This document shows, piece after piece, positions 36,267 through 44,901 of a stretch of DNA of 64,000 nucleotides. The DNA lies in the NCBI RefSeq assembly GCF_041927875.1, contig NZ_JBHFHN010000003.1. The stretch is one strand, 5' to 3'. The notes beneath the pieces were generated by a model. That model saw only the letters and a program-made list of their open reading frames with translations. It was not told where the DNA came from and did no database searches. The DNA comes from Paracoccus sp041927875. GTDB taxonomy: Bacteria > Pseudomonadota > Alphaproteobacteria > Rhodobacterales > Rhodobacteraceae. How positions within the stretch are numbered: position 1 is the first letter of the stretch; every line of letters begins with the position of its first letter. A program made the position numbers and the translations under genes.

Positions 36267-38246
36267 CTAGCGGTCGCGCCGCCAGACCTGATCGTCGATC
36301 AGCGCCTGAAGCCGCGCCCGCAACGCCTCGCGGTCCTCGCCCATGTCGCTGGTGTCCTGATCGGCCAGACGTTCGGCGCGGTGGCGGGCGGCGGCGGCCT
36401 GTTTCAGCCGCCAGGTCAGCCCCTCATCCGGCAGACCGTCCAGATCGGCAGCGGCCTCGGCGACCTCGGCGCGGATCGCGCGGTCGGCGGACAGGCGCGC
36501 GAACTCTTGTGTCAGGACCAGGGCAGCCAGATCGGCATCCTCGCGGCGTTGCACGGTGGGGGCGCAGGTGACATGGGGTTGGGCCATCAGGCTGTCAAGG
36601 GCGGCGCCCGCGCGGTCGACCAGCCGCACCGCCAGATGGCCGGGGCGCGCGTCCGCATCCACGGCGGCCGCCGACAGCAGCGCATCGGCCAGTGCGGCCA
36701 GATCGGGGTCGTGCGGGCGCATGTCCTCAAGCTCGGCCTCGAACCGGTCGATCAGCGCGGGATGCACGACAAGCGTGGCCAGGATGATGCTTTCGCGCAG
36801 CCGCTGTTCCACCCCCGCAGGGGCCGAGGCCAGGGCCGAATGCCGCGCCGTGGCCGAGGGCGCGATCGGCAGCGCCGGACCAAAGCGCCCGCCCAGCCGC
36901 CCGCGCGGGGCGCCAAAGGCGGGCCGGGCCGCACCTTGCGCATCGCCGCGCGGGCTGCGGGCGGGGGCGAACAGCGTCCGGCGGCGGTCGCGGATCGCAG
37001 CCTCGGTATGGGCGCGGATCGCGGGATCGGTGAAGCGCGCGACGAGGGCGCGCAGATCCTTGTCCAGCGCGGCGCGGCGTTCGGGGCTGTCGATGGGTCG
37101 GCCTTCGGTTGCGGCGTGCCACAGCACGTCGATCATCGGCACAGCGGCGTCAATCACCGCCAGCATCGCCGCCGCACCGCCGGCCTTGATCAGGTCGTCG
37201 GGGTCTTGCCCGGCAGGCAGCGTGGCAAAGCGCAACGCCTGGCCCGCCTCGATCATCGGCGCGGCCAGATCGGCAAGCCGGGTCGCGGCCCGCATCCCCG
37301 CCGCATCGCCGTCCAGCGCGATCACCGGCTCGGGCGCGGTGCGCCACATCAGGCGAAGCTGATCCTCGGTCACCGCGGTGCCCAGCGGCGCCACCGCGCC
37401 TTCGATCCCGGCCTGAACAAGGGCGATCACATCCATATAGCCTTCGGCCACGATCAGGGGCGCGCCCTTGGCCACGGCGGCGCGGGCCGATTGCAGGTTG
37501 TAAAGATTGCGGCCCTTGTCGAACAATTCGGTTTCGGGGCTGTTCAGGTATTTCGCGCGCGCATTCGGGTCCATCGCCCGCCCGCCAAAGGCGATGGCGC
37601 GGCCGCGACCGTCGCGGATCGGGAACATGATGCGGCCACGAAAGCGGTCATACGGCTCGCCCCCGTCGTCGGGCGTGGCGCAAAGGCCCGCGGCCTCGAT
37701 CAGGTCGGTGGCGATGCCGCGGTCGCGCAGGGCGCGGAACAGGGCGTGGCGGTTGTCGGGGGCAAAGCCGATTTCGAATCGCTCGACCGTTTCGGGGGCA
37801 AGCTGTCGGCTGGCGATATAGTCGCGCGCCGCAGACCCTGCGGCGGTCTGCAACTGCATCCGGTAATGGCGGATCGCGGCCTCCATCACCTCGGCCAACT
37901 GGCTGGCGCGGTCGGCCTTTTCGCGCGATTTCGGGTCGGGCGCGGGCATCTGCATCCCGGCCTCATCGGCCAGAACCTGCACCGCCTCGATGAAGGACAG
38001 GTTTTCGGTTTCCTTCAGGAATCCAATGGCATCGCCCTTGGCGTGGCAACCGAAGCAATAATAGAACCCCTTCTGGTCATCGACATGGAAAGAGGCCGTC
38101 TTTTCGTGGTGGAACGGGCACGGCGCCCACCAGTCGCCCTTGGCTGGATTGGTCTTGCGCCGATCCCACGCGACCTTGCGCCCCACGATCTTCGAGATCG
38201 GGACGCGGTTGCGAAGCTCGTCAAGGAAACCGGGGGGCAGCGACAT
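36267..38246 (-). CDS. dnaG: DNA primase DnaG
   Basis: A 659-aa primase that lays RNA primers at the replication fork. The N-terminal zinc ribbon has CPFH (near residue 38) and CFGC (near 63). The TOPRIM domain shows VAEGYMDVI and ALDGDAAG. The C-terminal helicase-interaction region from about residue 430 is variable, with Ala/Arg-rich linkers. It is followed by rpoD on the same strand. A dispersed repeat and the TetR gene lie upstream. Confidence 0.97.
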   Translation of the reverse strand: MSLPPGFLDELRNRVPISKIVGRKVAWDRRKTNPAKGDWWAPCPFHHEKTASFHVDDQKGFYYCFGCHAKGDAIGFLKETENLSFIEAVQVLADEAGMQMPAPDPKSREKADRASQLAEVMEAAIRHYRMQLQTAAGSAARDYIASRQLAPETVERFEIGFAPDNRHALFRALRDRGIATDLIEAAGLCATPDDGGEPYDRFRGRIMFPIRDGRGRAIAFGGRAMDPNARAKYLNSPETELFDKGRNLYNLQSARAAVAKGAPLIVAEGYMDVIALVQAGIEGAVAPLGTAVTEDQLRLMWRTAPEPVIALDGDAAGMRAATRLADLAAPMIEAGQALRFATLPAGQDPDDLIKAGGAAAMLAVIDAAVPMIDVLWHAATEGRPIDSPERRAALDKDLRALVARFTDPAIRAHTEAAIRDRRRTLFAPARSPRGDAQGAARPAFGAPRGRLGGRFGPALPIAPSATARHSALASAPAGVEQRLRESIILATLVVHPALIDRFEAELEDMRPHDPDLAALADALLSAAAVDADARPGHLAVRLVDRAGAALDSLMAQPHVTCAPTVQRREDADLAALVLTQEFARLSADRAIRAEVAEAAADLDGLPDEGLTWRLKQAAAARHRAERLADQDTSDMGEDREALRARLQALIDDQVWRRDR

Positions 38247-38299
38247 GGGCGGGGATTATCGGCGCAGCGGACCGGCGCGGCAAGGGGTGGCGGGGGGAA

Positions 38300-38335
38300 G
38301 CCTCCGGCGGGAGTATTTCTGAACAGAAGAAGCCC
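38300..38335 (+). repeat. dispersed short intergenic repeat, copy 3
   Basis: gcctccggcgggagtatttc followed by tgaacagaagaag; the first 12 bases are identical to copy 1. Between dnaG (5' end) and the TetR gene (3' end). Confidence 0.6.
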
Positions 38336-38408
38336 GTTGTGGCGCGCCAGAGGCTGAGGCGCGGGGGACGCGCCGCGCACCTGGCGTGCGGTGGATTTTT
38401 CAGCGACA

Positions 38409-38996
38409 TCAGCCGCCAACGGCGCGGCGGGCCATGTCCCAGTGGACCTCCTCGACCGCGGCGCGATCCAGCCGCCCGCCCTCGCGGAACCAGGTGTTGA
38501 CGCCGGTCAGCATGGCGATCAGCGCAAAGGCCGACAGTTTGGGTTCCGTGACCGCAAAGTCGCCGCTGGTCGCGCCGTCTTGCAGGATCTGCGCCAACTC
38601 GCCTTCATAGCGGCGGCGCAGGCCCTCGATCGCGGCGAAATTGTCGGGGGAAAGGTTGCGCAATTCCATATAGGACAGGAACACCGCCTCGGGCCGGTCG
38701 ATGTTGAAGCGGATGTGGAAGCGGACGAAATCTTCCAGTCTGCGCAAGGGGTTGGCGGCGACAGGCAAGGCCGACCAACCAGCCAGCAGCTCCTCCATAT
38801 GGTCGCGCAGAAGGTCGAACAGCAGAGCTTCCTTGTCGGGGGTGTAAAGATACAGCGCCCCGGCCTGAACGCCGACCTCGCGCGCGATCTGGCGCATCGA
38901 CACGGCGGCAAAGCCATGGCGCGCGAACAGCCGCCGCGCGGCCTGGCGCACGCGCGGGCCGGTGATGTCGGAATGCGATCCGGTTTTCCGTGCCAT
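38409..38996 (-). CDS. TetR-family transcriptional regulator
   Basis: A 195-aa regulator. The N-terminal helix-turn-helix covers about residues 15-60 (AARRLFARHGFAAVSMRQIA, then GVQAGALYLYTPDKEAL). The C-terminal ligand domain is all helical with no motif that names the ligand. No divergent target gene is obvious: the small lipoprotein gene begins 87 bp away on the other strand and is the nearest candidate. It is on the same strand as dnaG, which starts 163 bp downstream. Confidence 0.85.
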   Translation of the reverse strand: MARKTGSHSDITGPRVRQAARRLFARHGFAAVSMRQIAREVGVQAGALYLYTPDKEALLFDLLRDHMEELLAGWSALPVAANPLRRLEDFVRFHIRFNIDRPEAVFLSYMELRNLSPDNFAAIEGLRRRYEGELAQILQDGATSGDFAVTEPKLSAFALIAMLTGVNTWFREGGRLDRAAVEEVHWDMARRAVGG

Positions 38997-39083
38997 GTGA
39001 CGGCTTTAGCAGGCGGGGGGCGGCGCGGAAAGCCCGCGATCCGGGCGCTTGCCCTTCGGACGGCCCGCGCTATGCTGCCCGCC

Positions 39084-39344
39084 ATGATGCCGCGCCGCGC
39101 CCCCGTGATGATCCTGGCCCTTGCCCTGGCCGCCTGTGGCGGGACCGATGCCGATTATCCGCGCCTGGTGCCGATGGACGCGCTGCTGGCCGATCCGGCG
39201 GCTGCCGTCGATCCGGTTGCGGTGCAGGCGGAACTGGGTGCCGGGGCGTCCGGCCTGCGCGCCCGCGCCAGTGCCCTGCGTGGCCCGGTGATCGACACCG
39301 CCACCCGCGCCCGAATGCAGGCGATGCGCAGCCGCCACCGCTAA
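39084..39344 (+). CDS. small lipoprotein, unknown function
   Basis: An 86-aa protein with a short signal peptide and lipobox LAAC (Cys18), followed by Asp/Ala/Val-rich sequence ending RMQAMRSRHR. In-frame ATGs at 39072, 39084 and 39087 all precede the hydrophobic core; no clear ribosome binding site separates them. It lies between the divergent TetR gene and hom. Function unknown. Confidence 0.65.
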   Translation: MMPRRAPVMILALALAACGGTDADYPRLVPMDALLADPAAAVDPVAVQAELGAGASGLRARASALRGPVIDTATRARMQAMRSRHR

Positions 39345-39411
39345 GCCGTCGCGCGTTGCGCAGGGCGTGACAATTGGCTAACACCGACCCGTTCATTTGC
39401 AGGAGTTTCCG

Positions 39412-40704
39412 ATGACCGCCCCCGCCCCCCTTCGCCTTGGCATCGCTGGTTTGGGCACCGTCGGGGTTGGCACCGTGCAGATCCTGCAACGCCATGCCGA
39501 TCTGATCGCCCGCCGCGCCGGGCGCGCCGTGGCCATCACCGCCGTCTGTGCCCGCGACCGCCTGAAGAACCGCGATGTCGACCTGTCGTCCTATGCGTGG
39601 GAGGACAGCGCCGTCAGCCTGGCCCGGCGCAGCGACATCGACGTGCTGGTGGAACTGGTCGGCGGCCATGACGGCGCAGCGCGCGATGCGATCACCGTGG
39701 CGCTGACCACCGGCAAGGATGTGATCACCGCGAACAAGGCGCTGCTGGCGATCCACGGTCAGGAACTGGCCGAACTGGCCGAGGCGAATGGCCGCGTCAT
39801 CCGCTATGAGGCCGCCGTCGCCGGGGGCATCCCCGTCATCAAGACCCTGACCGAGGGCATGGCCGGCAACGCCATGAAGCGCGTCATGGGGGTGATGAAC
39901 GGCACCTGCAATTACATCCTGACCCGCATGGAAAGCGCCGGTCTGCCCTATGCCGCGGTGTTTGAGGAGGCGCGCCAACTGGGCTATCTCGAAGCTGACC
40001 CGACGCTGGACGTGGGCGGCATCGACGCCGCGCACAAGCTGTCGATCCTGGCCGCGCTTGCCTTTGGCACCCGCGTCAATTTCGACGCCGTGGAGATCGA
40101 GGGGATCGAGCGCGTCAGCATCGACGACATCCACCGCGCCGCCGACATGGGCTATCGCATCAAGCTGTTGGGCGTGGCGCAGATGACCGGGCGCGGGCTG
40201 GAACAGCGCATGTCGCCCTGTCTGGTGCCCGCCGACAGCCCGCTGGGGCAATTGCAGGGCGGCACCAACATGGTCGTGCTGGATGGCGATGCCGTGGGCC
40301 AGATCGTGCTGCGTGGGGCCGGTGCGGGCGCAGGCCCCACGGCCAGTGCCGTGCTGTCGGATGTGGTCGAAATCGCGCGCGGCGTCCGCCTTCCGACCTT
40401 TGGTCAGCCCGCAAGCGCCCTGGCCGAGGCCCCGGCGGCCCGCACCGCCGCCCCTGCCCCCTATTACATGCGCCTGGAGTTGCTGGATAAACCCGGCGCC
40501 CTGGCGAAAGTGGCGACCGTTCTGGGCGATTGCGGCATCTCGATCGACCGGATGCGGCAATATGGCCATCAGGATGTGTCGGCGCCGGTGTTGATCGTCA
40601 CCCACAAGACCACGCCCGACGCCATCGACACCGCCATCGAACGCCTCCCCGGCACCGGCATCATCAAGGGCGAACCGGTCGAGCTGCGCATCGAAGAGCT
40701 TTAG
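39412..40704 (+). CDS. hom: homoserine dehydrogenase
   Basis: A 430-aa enzyme reducing aspartate semialdehyde to homoserine for Met/Thr synthesis. The NAD(P) motif GLGTVGVGT (about residues 13-21), the catalytic region EAAVAGGIPVIKTL and ADPTLDVGGIDAAHKL are intact, and residues 350-430 form an ACT domain (LDKPGALAKVATVLGD) for feedback by threonine. ATG 39412 is chosen with aggag 6 bases upstream; the frame opens at 39397. The 3' end overlaps the convergent dus gene by 4 bp. Confidence 0.96.
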   Translation: MTAPAPLRLGIAGLGTVGVGTVQILQRHADLIARRAGRAVAITAVCARDRLKNRDVDLSSYAWEDSAVSLARRSDIDVLVELVGGHDGAARDAITVALTTGKDVITANKALLAIHGQELAELAEANGRVIRYEAAVAGGIPVIKTLTEGMAGNAMKRVMGVMNGTCNYILTRMESAGLPYAAVFEEARQLGYLEADPTLDVGGIDAAHKLSILAALAFGTRVNFDAVEIEGIERVSIDDIHRAADMGYRIKLLGVAQMTGRGLEQRMSPCLVPADSPLGQLQGGTNMVVLDGDAVGQIVLRGAGAGAGPTASAVLSDVVEIARGVRLPTFGQPASALAEAPAARTAAPAPYYMRLELLDKPGALAKVATVLGDCGISIDRMRQYGHQDVSAPVLIVTHKTTPDAIDTAIERLPGTGIIKGEPVELRIEEL

Positions 40705-41687
40705 GTCGCGCCTCGGTCCTCCATCGCGGCCAGAACGGCGTCGTAATGGTCCAGCCGGTCGGGGATCTGGCCCGACAATTGCTGGCGCCAATACCGCGCA
40801 CCCGGCTGGCCGTGAAACAGCCCCAGCATGTGCCGCACCACCTGATGCAGCCGCCCGCCGGTGGCCAGATGCCGGTCGATATAGGGCCGCATCGCGCGCG
40901 CGGCCTCGATTGCGGTCGGCCCCGCCGCGCCACCCCACAGCGCCGCATCGGCCCCCGCCAGCACCGCCATCGGCATGTGATAGGCCGCGCGCCCGACCAT
41001 CACCCCATCGAGGCCCTGACCCAGCAGGCCTTGCACCTGCGCCAGATCCACGACGCCCCCGTTCAGCGAGATGTGCAGATCCGGGAAGGCCCGCTTCATC
41101 GTCAGCACCAGCGGGTAATCCAGCGGCGGCACCTCACGGTTTTCGCGCGGGCTAAGGCCTTGCAGCCAGGCCTTGCGCGCATGGATGATGATGCGCCGAA
41201 CGCCCGCCGCGCGGATCACCTCAAGAAAGGCAGGCAGCACCTCGGCCGGGGTCTGATCGTCGATGCCGATGCGGGTCTTGGCGGTGACCGGCACCGGGCT
41301 GGCCGCGACCATTGCCGCCAGGCAGTCGCCAACCAGCCCCGGCTGCGCCATCAACGCCGCGCCAAAGCAACCCGCCTGCACACGGTCGGACGGGCAGCCC
41401 AGGTTCAGGTTGATCTCGGCATAGCCCCAATCGGCGGCGATCCGCACCGCCTGCGCCAGTTGCGCGGGATCCGACCCGCCCAGTTGCAGCGCGACCGGCT
41501 GTTCGGCGGCATCGAAATCCAACAGCCGCGCGCGGTCGCCATGGATGATCGCGGGGGCGGTGATCATCTCGGTATACAGCAGCGCGTGGCGCGACAGGAT
41601 GCGGTGAAACGCCCGACAATGCCGGTCGGTCCAGTCCAGCATCGGCGCCACGGAAAGGCGCGCGGCAAGATCAAGGTCGTGGGTCAT
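40701..41687 (-). CDS. dusA: tRNA-dihydrouridine(20/20a) synthase DusA
   Basis: A 328-aa FMN enzyme that reduces uridine 20/20a in the tRNA D loop. The N-terminus LSVAPMLDWTDRHCR is diagnostic for DusA, as are the catalytic Cys in SDRVQAGCFGAALM and the FMN-binding NGGV and VGRAAYH regions. The start at 41687 gives the E. coli-like length; the frame is open to 41780, but neither start has a clear ribosome binding site. It is convergent with hom. Confidence 0.95.
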   Translation of the reverse strand: MTHDLDLAARLSVAPMLDWTDRHCRAFHRILSRHALLYTEMITAPAIIHGDRARLLDFDAAEQPVALQLGGSDPAQLAQAVRIAADWGYAEINLNLGCPSDRVQAGCFGAALMAQPGLVGDCLAAMVAASPVPVTAKTRIGIDDQTPAEVLPAFLEVIRAAGVRRIIIHARKAWLQGLSPRENREVPPLDYPLVLTMKRAFPDLHISLNGGVVDLAQVQGLLGQGLDGVMVGRAAYHMPMAVLAGADAALWGGAAGPTAIEAARAMRPYIDRHLATGGRLHQVVRHMLGLFHGQPGARYWRQQLSGQIPDRLDHYDAVLAAMEDRGAT

Positions 41688-41907
41688 GGCCGACAGATAG
41701 GCCGCGCCGGGGCGGGCGTCCAGATGAACGATGGCGCCGGGGGCGATGCGCCTGGCGCCCTTGGGCCGCGAACTCGGCATGGTGGCACCATTTCGGGTGC
41801 CCCGCTTGAAGGGCGTGAGGGTGGATCAGGTGTGACGCGCGTGGGGCCTGGATAGCGGCCGACGCACGGTGCATAGGCCGGCGGCGACGGCGGACGGGCA
41901 GATGGGC

Positions 41908-42482
41908 GTTGTCATTTGATGTGATGCGCGCTGACGGACGGTGCGGGGACGTCCTTGGCGTCGGCGTGATGTTCGGGGCGCGGGTTCAGCGATGGCGGGC
42001 TGCGGGGTGGTCTTGCGGATGAGCGTTGCGGTTTGATGCGATGCGGCCTGACGGAACGTGCGGGTGCCGTCCTTGGCCTCGGCGTGGTGTTCGGGGCGCG
42101 GATTCAGCGGCGGCGGGCTGCGGGGCGGTCTTGTGGATGCGCGTCGTGGTTTGATGCGATGCGCCCTGACGGAACGTGCGGGCACGTCCGTGGCGTCGGC
42201 GTGGTGTTCGGGGCGTGGATTCAGCGGCGGCGGGCTGCGGGGCGTTCAGACGGGCGTTGCGGTTGACGCGATGCGCACTGACGGAACTTGCAGGGGCGGT
42301 CCTTCGCATCGCGGTCGGCCTTTCGGGACGCCGGTTCAGCGGCGCCGGGTGCCGGGTCGCCGGGTGATGGCTGCGGTCTCGTGATGGATACAGCGTGACG
42401 GAACGTGTGGGCGCAGTTCTTCGCAGCGTCGTCTGCTTTCGGGGCGCGTATTCGGCTGATGAGCGCTGCGGGTCCGGGTAAG
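41908..42482 (+). repeat. five imperfect tandem repeats of about 115 bp
   Basis: Units start at 41908, 42025, 42143, 42256 and 42370 (spacings 117, 118, 113, 114). Each begins with a form of gttgcggtttgatgcgatgc and continues through tgacggaacgtgcggg and tgttcggggcgcggattcag. Units 2 and 3 are nearly identical, while 1, 4 and 5 are progressively diverged. Changing unit length breaks any reading frame, so it is not coding. It lies between the divergent starts of dusA and the TauE gene. Confidence 0.85.
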
Positions 42483-42786
42483 TGCGGCGAGTGCATACCG
42501 CGCCACGCATGGATGGGCCGGGTGCTAAACCTCGGCGCGGCCGGAATCGTCCTGAGGCGCGGCGCATCGGCAAGCGCCGTGACGACATGGCCGGCGGCCC
42601 TTTGGCAGGTCTCGCGCCAAGCCACCGCGAACCACACCAGCCCCCCGGACCCACTGACCTCTGCCCACCGCACACTGCTGGCCGAGACTGCCGCTGGCCT
42701 GCACGCGGTGGTCGGCGCGCCTTTACCCCGCGGGCGATCCGTGACCATTCTGGCCGCGACGAGGACCACCGCAACATGAGGCACCC
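42483..42786. other. gene-free stretch after the tandem repeats
   Basis: About 300 bases with open but non-coding-looking frames and no motif that I recognise. It probably contains the promoter of the TauE/SafE gene. The 220 bases between dusA and the repeats (41688-41907) are likewise empty apart from a weak, decayed echo of the repeat. Confidence 0.4.
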
Positions 42787-43596
42787 ATGACCGAACTGAT
42801 CCCGATGCTGTTGACGCTGATGGCGGTGGGGGCCTTGGCGGGCGTATTGGCCGGGCTGCTGGGGGTTGGCGGCGGCATCGTGCTGGTCCCGGCCTTCCTG
42901 TGGCTGTTCACGGCGATGGGGTATCATTCCGATCAGATCATGCAGGTCTGCCTGGCAACCTCGCTTGCGACGATCATCGTGACCTCGCTGCGGTCGGTGC
43001 TGGCGCATCATCGCAAGGGGGCGGTGGATTGGACGGTCATTCGGACCTGGGCGCCGGGCATCATGATCGGCGCCCTGATCGGGGTGATGGTCGTGGCGCG
43101 GCTGCGCACGCCGACGTTGCAGGCGATCTTTGGCGTCATGGTGCTGCTGATCGCCGCCTACATGGCCTTTGGCCGCAAGGATTGGCGGCTGTGGGCGGCG
43201 ATGCCGGGCGGGATTGTCCGGGCGGTCTGGTCAGCGTCCATCGGCTTTCTGTCGGTGCTTCTGGGGATCGGCGGCGGCTCGCTGGCGGTGCCGACGATGA
43301 CGCTTTCGGGTGTCGCCATGCACCGCGCGGTGGCAACAGCGGCGGGCTTTGGCGTCGCCATCGCGCTGCCCTCGGTGCTGGCCTTCCTGCTGGTCAAGGT
43401 GCCCGAGGCGCCGCCCTATACAATCGGCGCGGTCAACCTGCCCGCTTTTGGCGTGGTCATCGCCATGACCCTGATCACCGCGCCCTGGGGCGCCGCCCTG
43501 GCGCATCGCACCGATGCGGCCCGGCTGAAACGCGTGTTTGCAGGCTTTCTGGCATTGGTCGCACTGAACATGCTGCGCAAGGTGATCTGGGGCTAG
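42787..43596 (+). CDS. TauE/SafE-family anion exporter
   Basis: A 269-aa membrane protein with about eight hydrophobic segments in two homologous halves, each with a glycine-rich motif: LAGLLGVGGGIVLVPAFL near residues 22-39 and LLGIGGGSLAVPTM near 158-171. The family exports sulfite, sulfoacetate or related organosulfonates; here the substrate is unknown. The next gene on the other strand is a MarR regulator, convergent, 4 bp away. Confidence 0.88.
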   Translation: MTELIPMLLTLMAVGALAGVLAGLLGVGGGIVLVPAFLWLFTAMGYHSDQIMQVCLATSLATIIVTSLRSVLAHHRKGAVDWTVIRTWAPGIMIGALIGVMVVARLRTPTLQAIFGVMVLLIAAYMAFGRKDWRLWAAMPGGIVRAVWSASIGFLSVLLGIGGGSLAVPTMTLSGVAMHRAVATAAGFGVAIALPSVLAFLLVKVPEAPPYTIGAVNLPAFGVVIAMTLITAPWGAALAHRTDAARLKRVFAGFLALVALNMLRKVIWG

Positions 43597-43600
43597 GCGA

Positions 43601-44116
43601 TCAATAGATATAGCGGATCTGATCGGCCCAGTATCGTTCCAGCCCGCCCAGATCGGCCGCCACCCGGTCCAGCACGCCCGGATCGGCCAGACTGCCCGCC
43701 TTGGTCAGACCGGCGGCCTGGCGCGCGAACAGCGCGGTCAGCACATGGCGCAGATCATGGCCCTTTTCGGTCAGCCGGATCCGCACCGACCGGCGATCGA
43801 CCGCACAGCGGGCGTGGTGCAGATAGCCCAGCTCCACCAGCTTTTTCAGATTATAGCTGACGTTCGATCCCTGATAAAAGCCGCGCGATCGCAATTCGCC
43901 GGCCGTCACCTCATGATCGGCGATATGGAACAGGATCAGCGCCTGCACCGGGTTCACGTCCAGCAGCGAAAGCCGCTCGAACTCATCCTTGATCAGGTCC
44001 AGCAGAAGATGTTGCAGCCGTTCGATCAGCGCCATCAGCCCCAGATAGGGGATCAGCGCCCCGCCGACCGGATGCGGTTCGGGCAGGGTCATCATGCGTT
44101 GCGCGTGCAGGGTCAT
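43601..44116 (-). CDS. MarR-family winged-helix regulator
   Basis: A 171-aa regulator with a winged helix at about residues 45-115 (HEVTAGELRSRGFYQGSNVSY, split by the turn, then DRRSVRIRLTEKG for the wing). ATG 44116 is chosen because ggaggtag lies about 7 bases upstream; the frame continues to 44227. It lies on the minus strand after sdhE, with an 88-bp gap. The YQGSNVSYNLKKL recognition helix resembles that of LdtR/PetP-type alphaproteobacterial MarR proteins; the ligand is unknown. Confidence 0.85.
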   Translation of the reverse strand: MTLHAQRMMTLPEPHPVGGALIPYLGLMALIERLQHLLLDLIKDEFERLSLLDVNPVQALILFHIADHEVTAGELRSRGFYQGSNVSYNLKKLVELGYLHHARCAVDRRSVRIRLTEKGHDLRHVLTALFARQAAGLTKAGSLADPGVLDRVAADLGGLERYWADQIRYIY

Positions 44117-44204
44117 GCGGTCTACCTCCGTTCTGGGCAGACTTGCCGAAAATCCCCAATATCCCGTTAAGCCAGACCCGGCCGCACGGAAAAAAACGCG
44201 AACA

Positions 44205-44471
44205 TCAGCCGTGCCGGGCGCCTGCAAAGGCCAGAAGCCGCGCGATCAGCGGCGCATGGGCGGGCGGCATCGGCTGCGCGCCGGTGATCCAAGGGTATAG
44301 GTCGCTGTCGTTCTCGGCCAGAAACGCCTCGAACGCATCCAGCGATTCGTCGTCCATTCCGGCCAGATGCGCATCGGCATAAGGCCCCAGGATCAGGTCC
44401 ATCTCTTTGGTGCCGCGCCGCCAGCTGCGCATCGACAGCCGTTTCAGGCGATGCTCGCGGGTTTCGGTCAT
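44205..44471 (-). CDS. sdhE: succinate dehydrogenase assembly factor SdhE
   Basis: An 88-aa protein that helps attach FAD covalently to SdhA. The family's RGxxE motif is RGTKEMD (near residues 19-25), followed by the MDDESLDAFEAFLAENDSDLYPWI region in two halves. The start overlaps the XRE gene by 4 bp (ATGA), so the two are translationally coupled. No sdh structural genes are in the window. Confidence 0.93.
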   Translation of the reverse strand: MTETREHRLKRLSMRSWRRGTKEMDLILGPYADAHLAGMDDESLDAFEAFLAENDSDLYPWITGAQPMPPAHAPLIARLLAFAGARHG

Positions 44472-44827
44472 TTCGACGCCCCCTGTTCCAGCGCGGACAG
44501 CCGGGCGGCCAGATCCTGCGCGATCTGCCGCAAGGCCGCGATCTCGTCCATCACGGCCGGGGCCGCGCGCGATACGGGCGCATGATCGGGGGCGGGCAGG
44601 CCCGCGCCCTCGCCGGTCATCAGCCAGATCAGGCTGACCCCCAGCACGCCCGACATCATGTGCAGCCGGTTGGCGCGGGGTTCGGCGCGGTCGTCCTCCC
44701 ATTCGGCCAGGGTCTTGCGGCGTACCCCCAGCCGGTCGGACAATTCCTTTTGGGTCAGGCCCAGGGCCTCGCGCGCGGCGGCGATGCGGTCGCCCAAAGT
44801 GGCCTGATCGGCGGCGTAATAGGACAT
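44468..44827 (-). CDS. XRE-family helix-turn-helix protein
   Basis: A 119-aa protein with a Cro/CI-type DNA-binding domain at residues 10-68 (LGDRIAAAREALGLTQKEL, then LGVRRKTLAEWEDDRAEP) and a C-terminal coiled coil (MDEIAALRQIAQDLAARLSA) probably for dimerisation. ggaggagggg precedes the ATG. It is divergent from aspB with 74 bp between, and coupled to sdhE. Confidence 0.87.
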   Translation of the reverse strand: MSYYAADQATLGDRIAAAREALGLTQKELSDRLGVRRKTLAEWEDDRAEPRANRLHMMSGVLGVSLIWLMTGEGAGLPAPDHAPVSRAAPAVMDEIAALRQIAQDLAARLSALEQGASK

Positions 44828-44901
44828 CCCCTCCTCCTTCTTGCGGCGGGTTCGCGCCGACCCTAGAAGATGGGACGCCGAAACACAAACCGGAGCGTCC
44901 C

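Noticed and set aside
41908..42482. CRISPR array
   Set aside because: The repeated unit is about 115 bp and conserved throughout, with no short repeat/unique spacer alternation and no cas genes.
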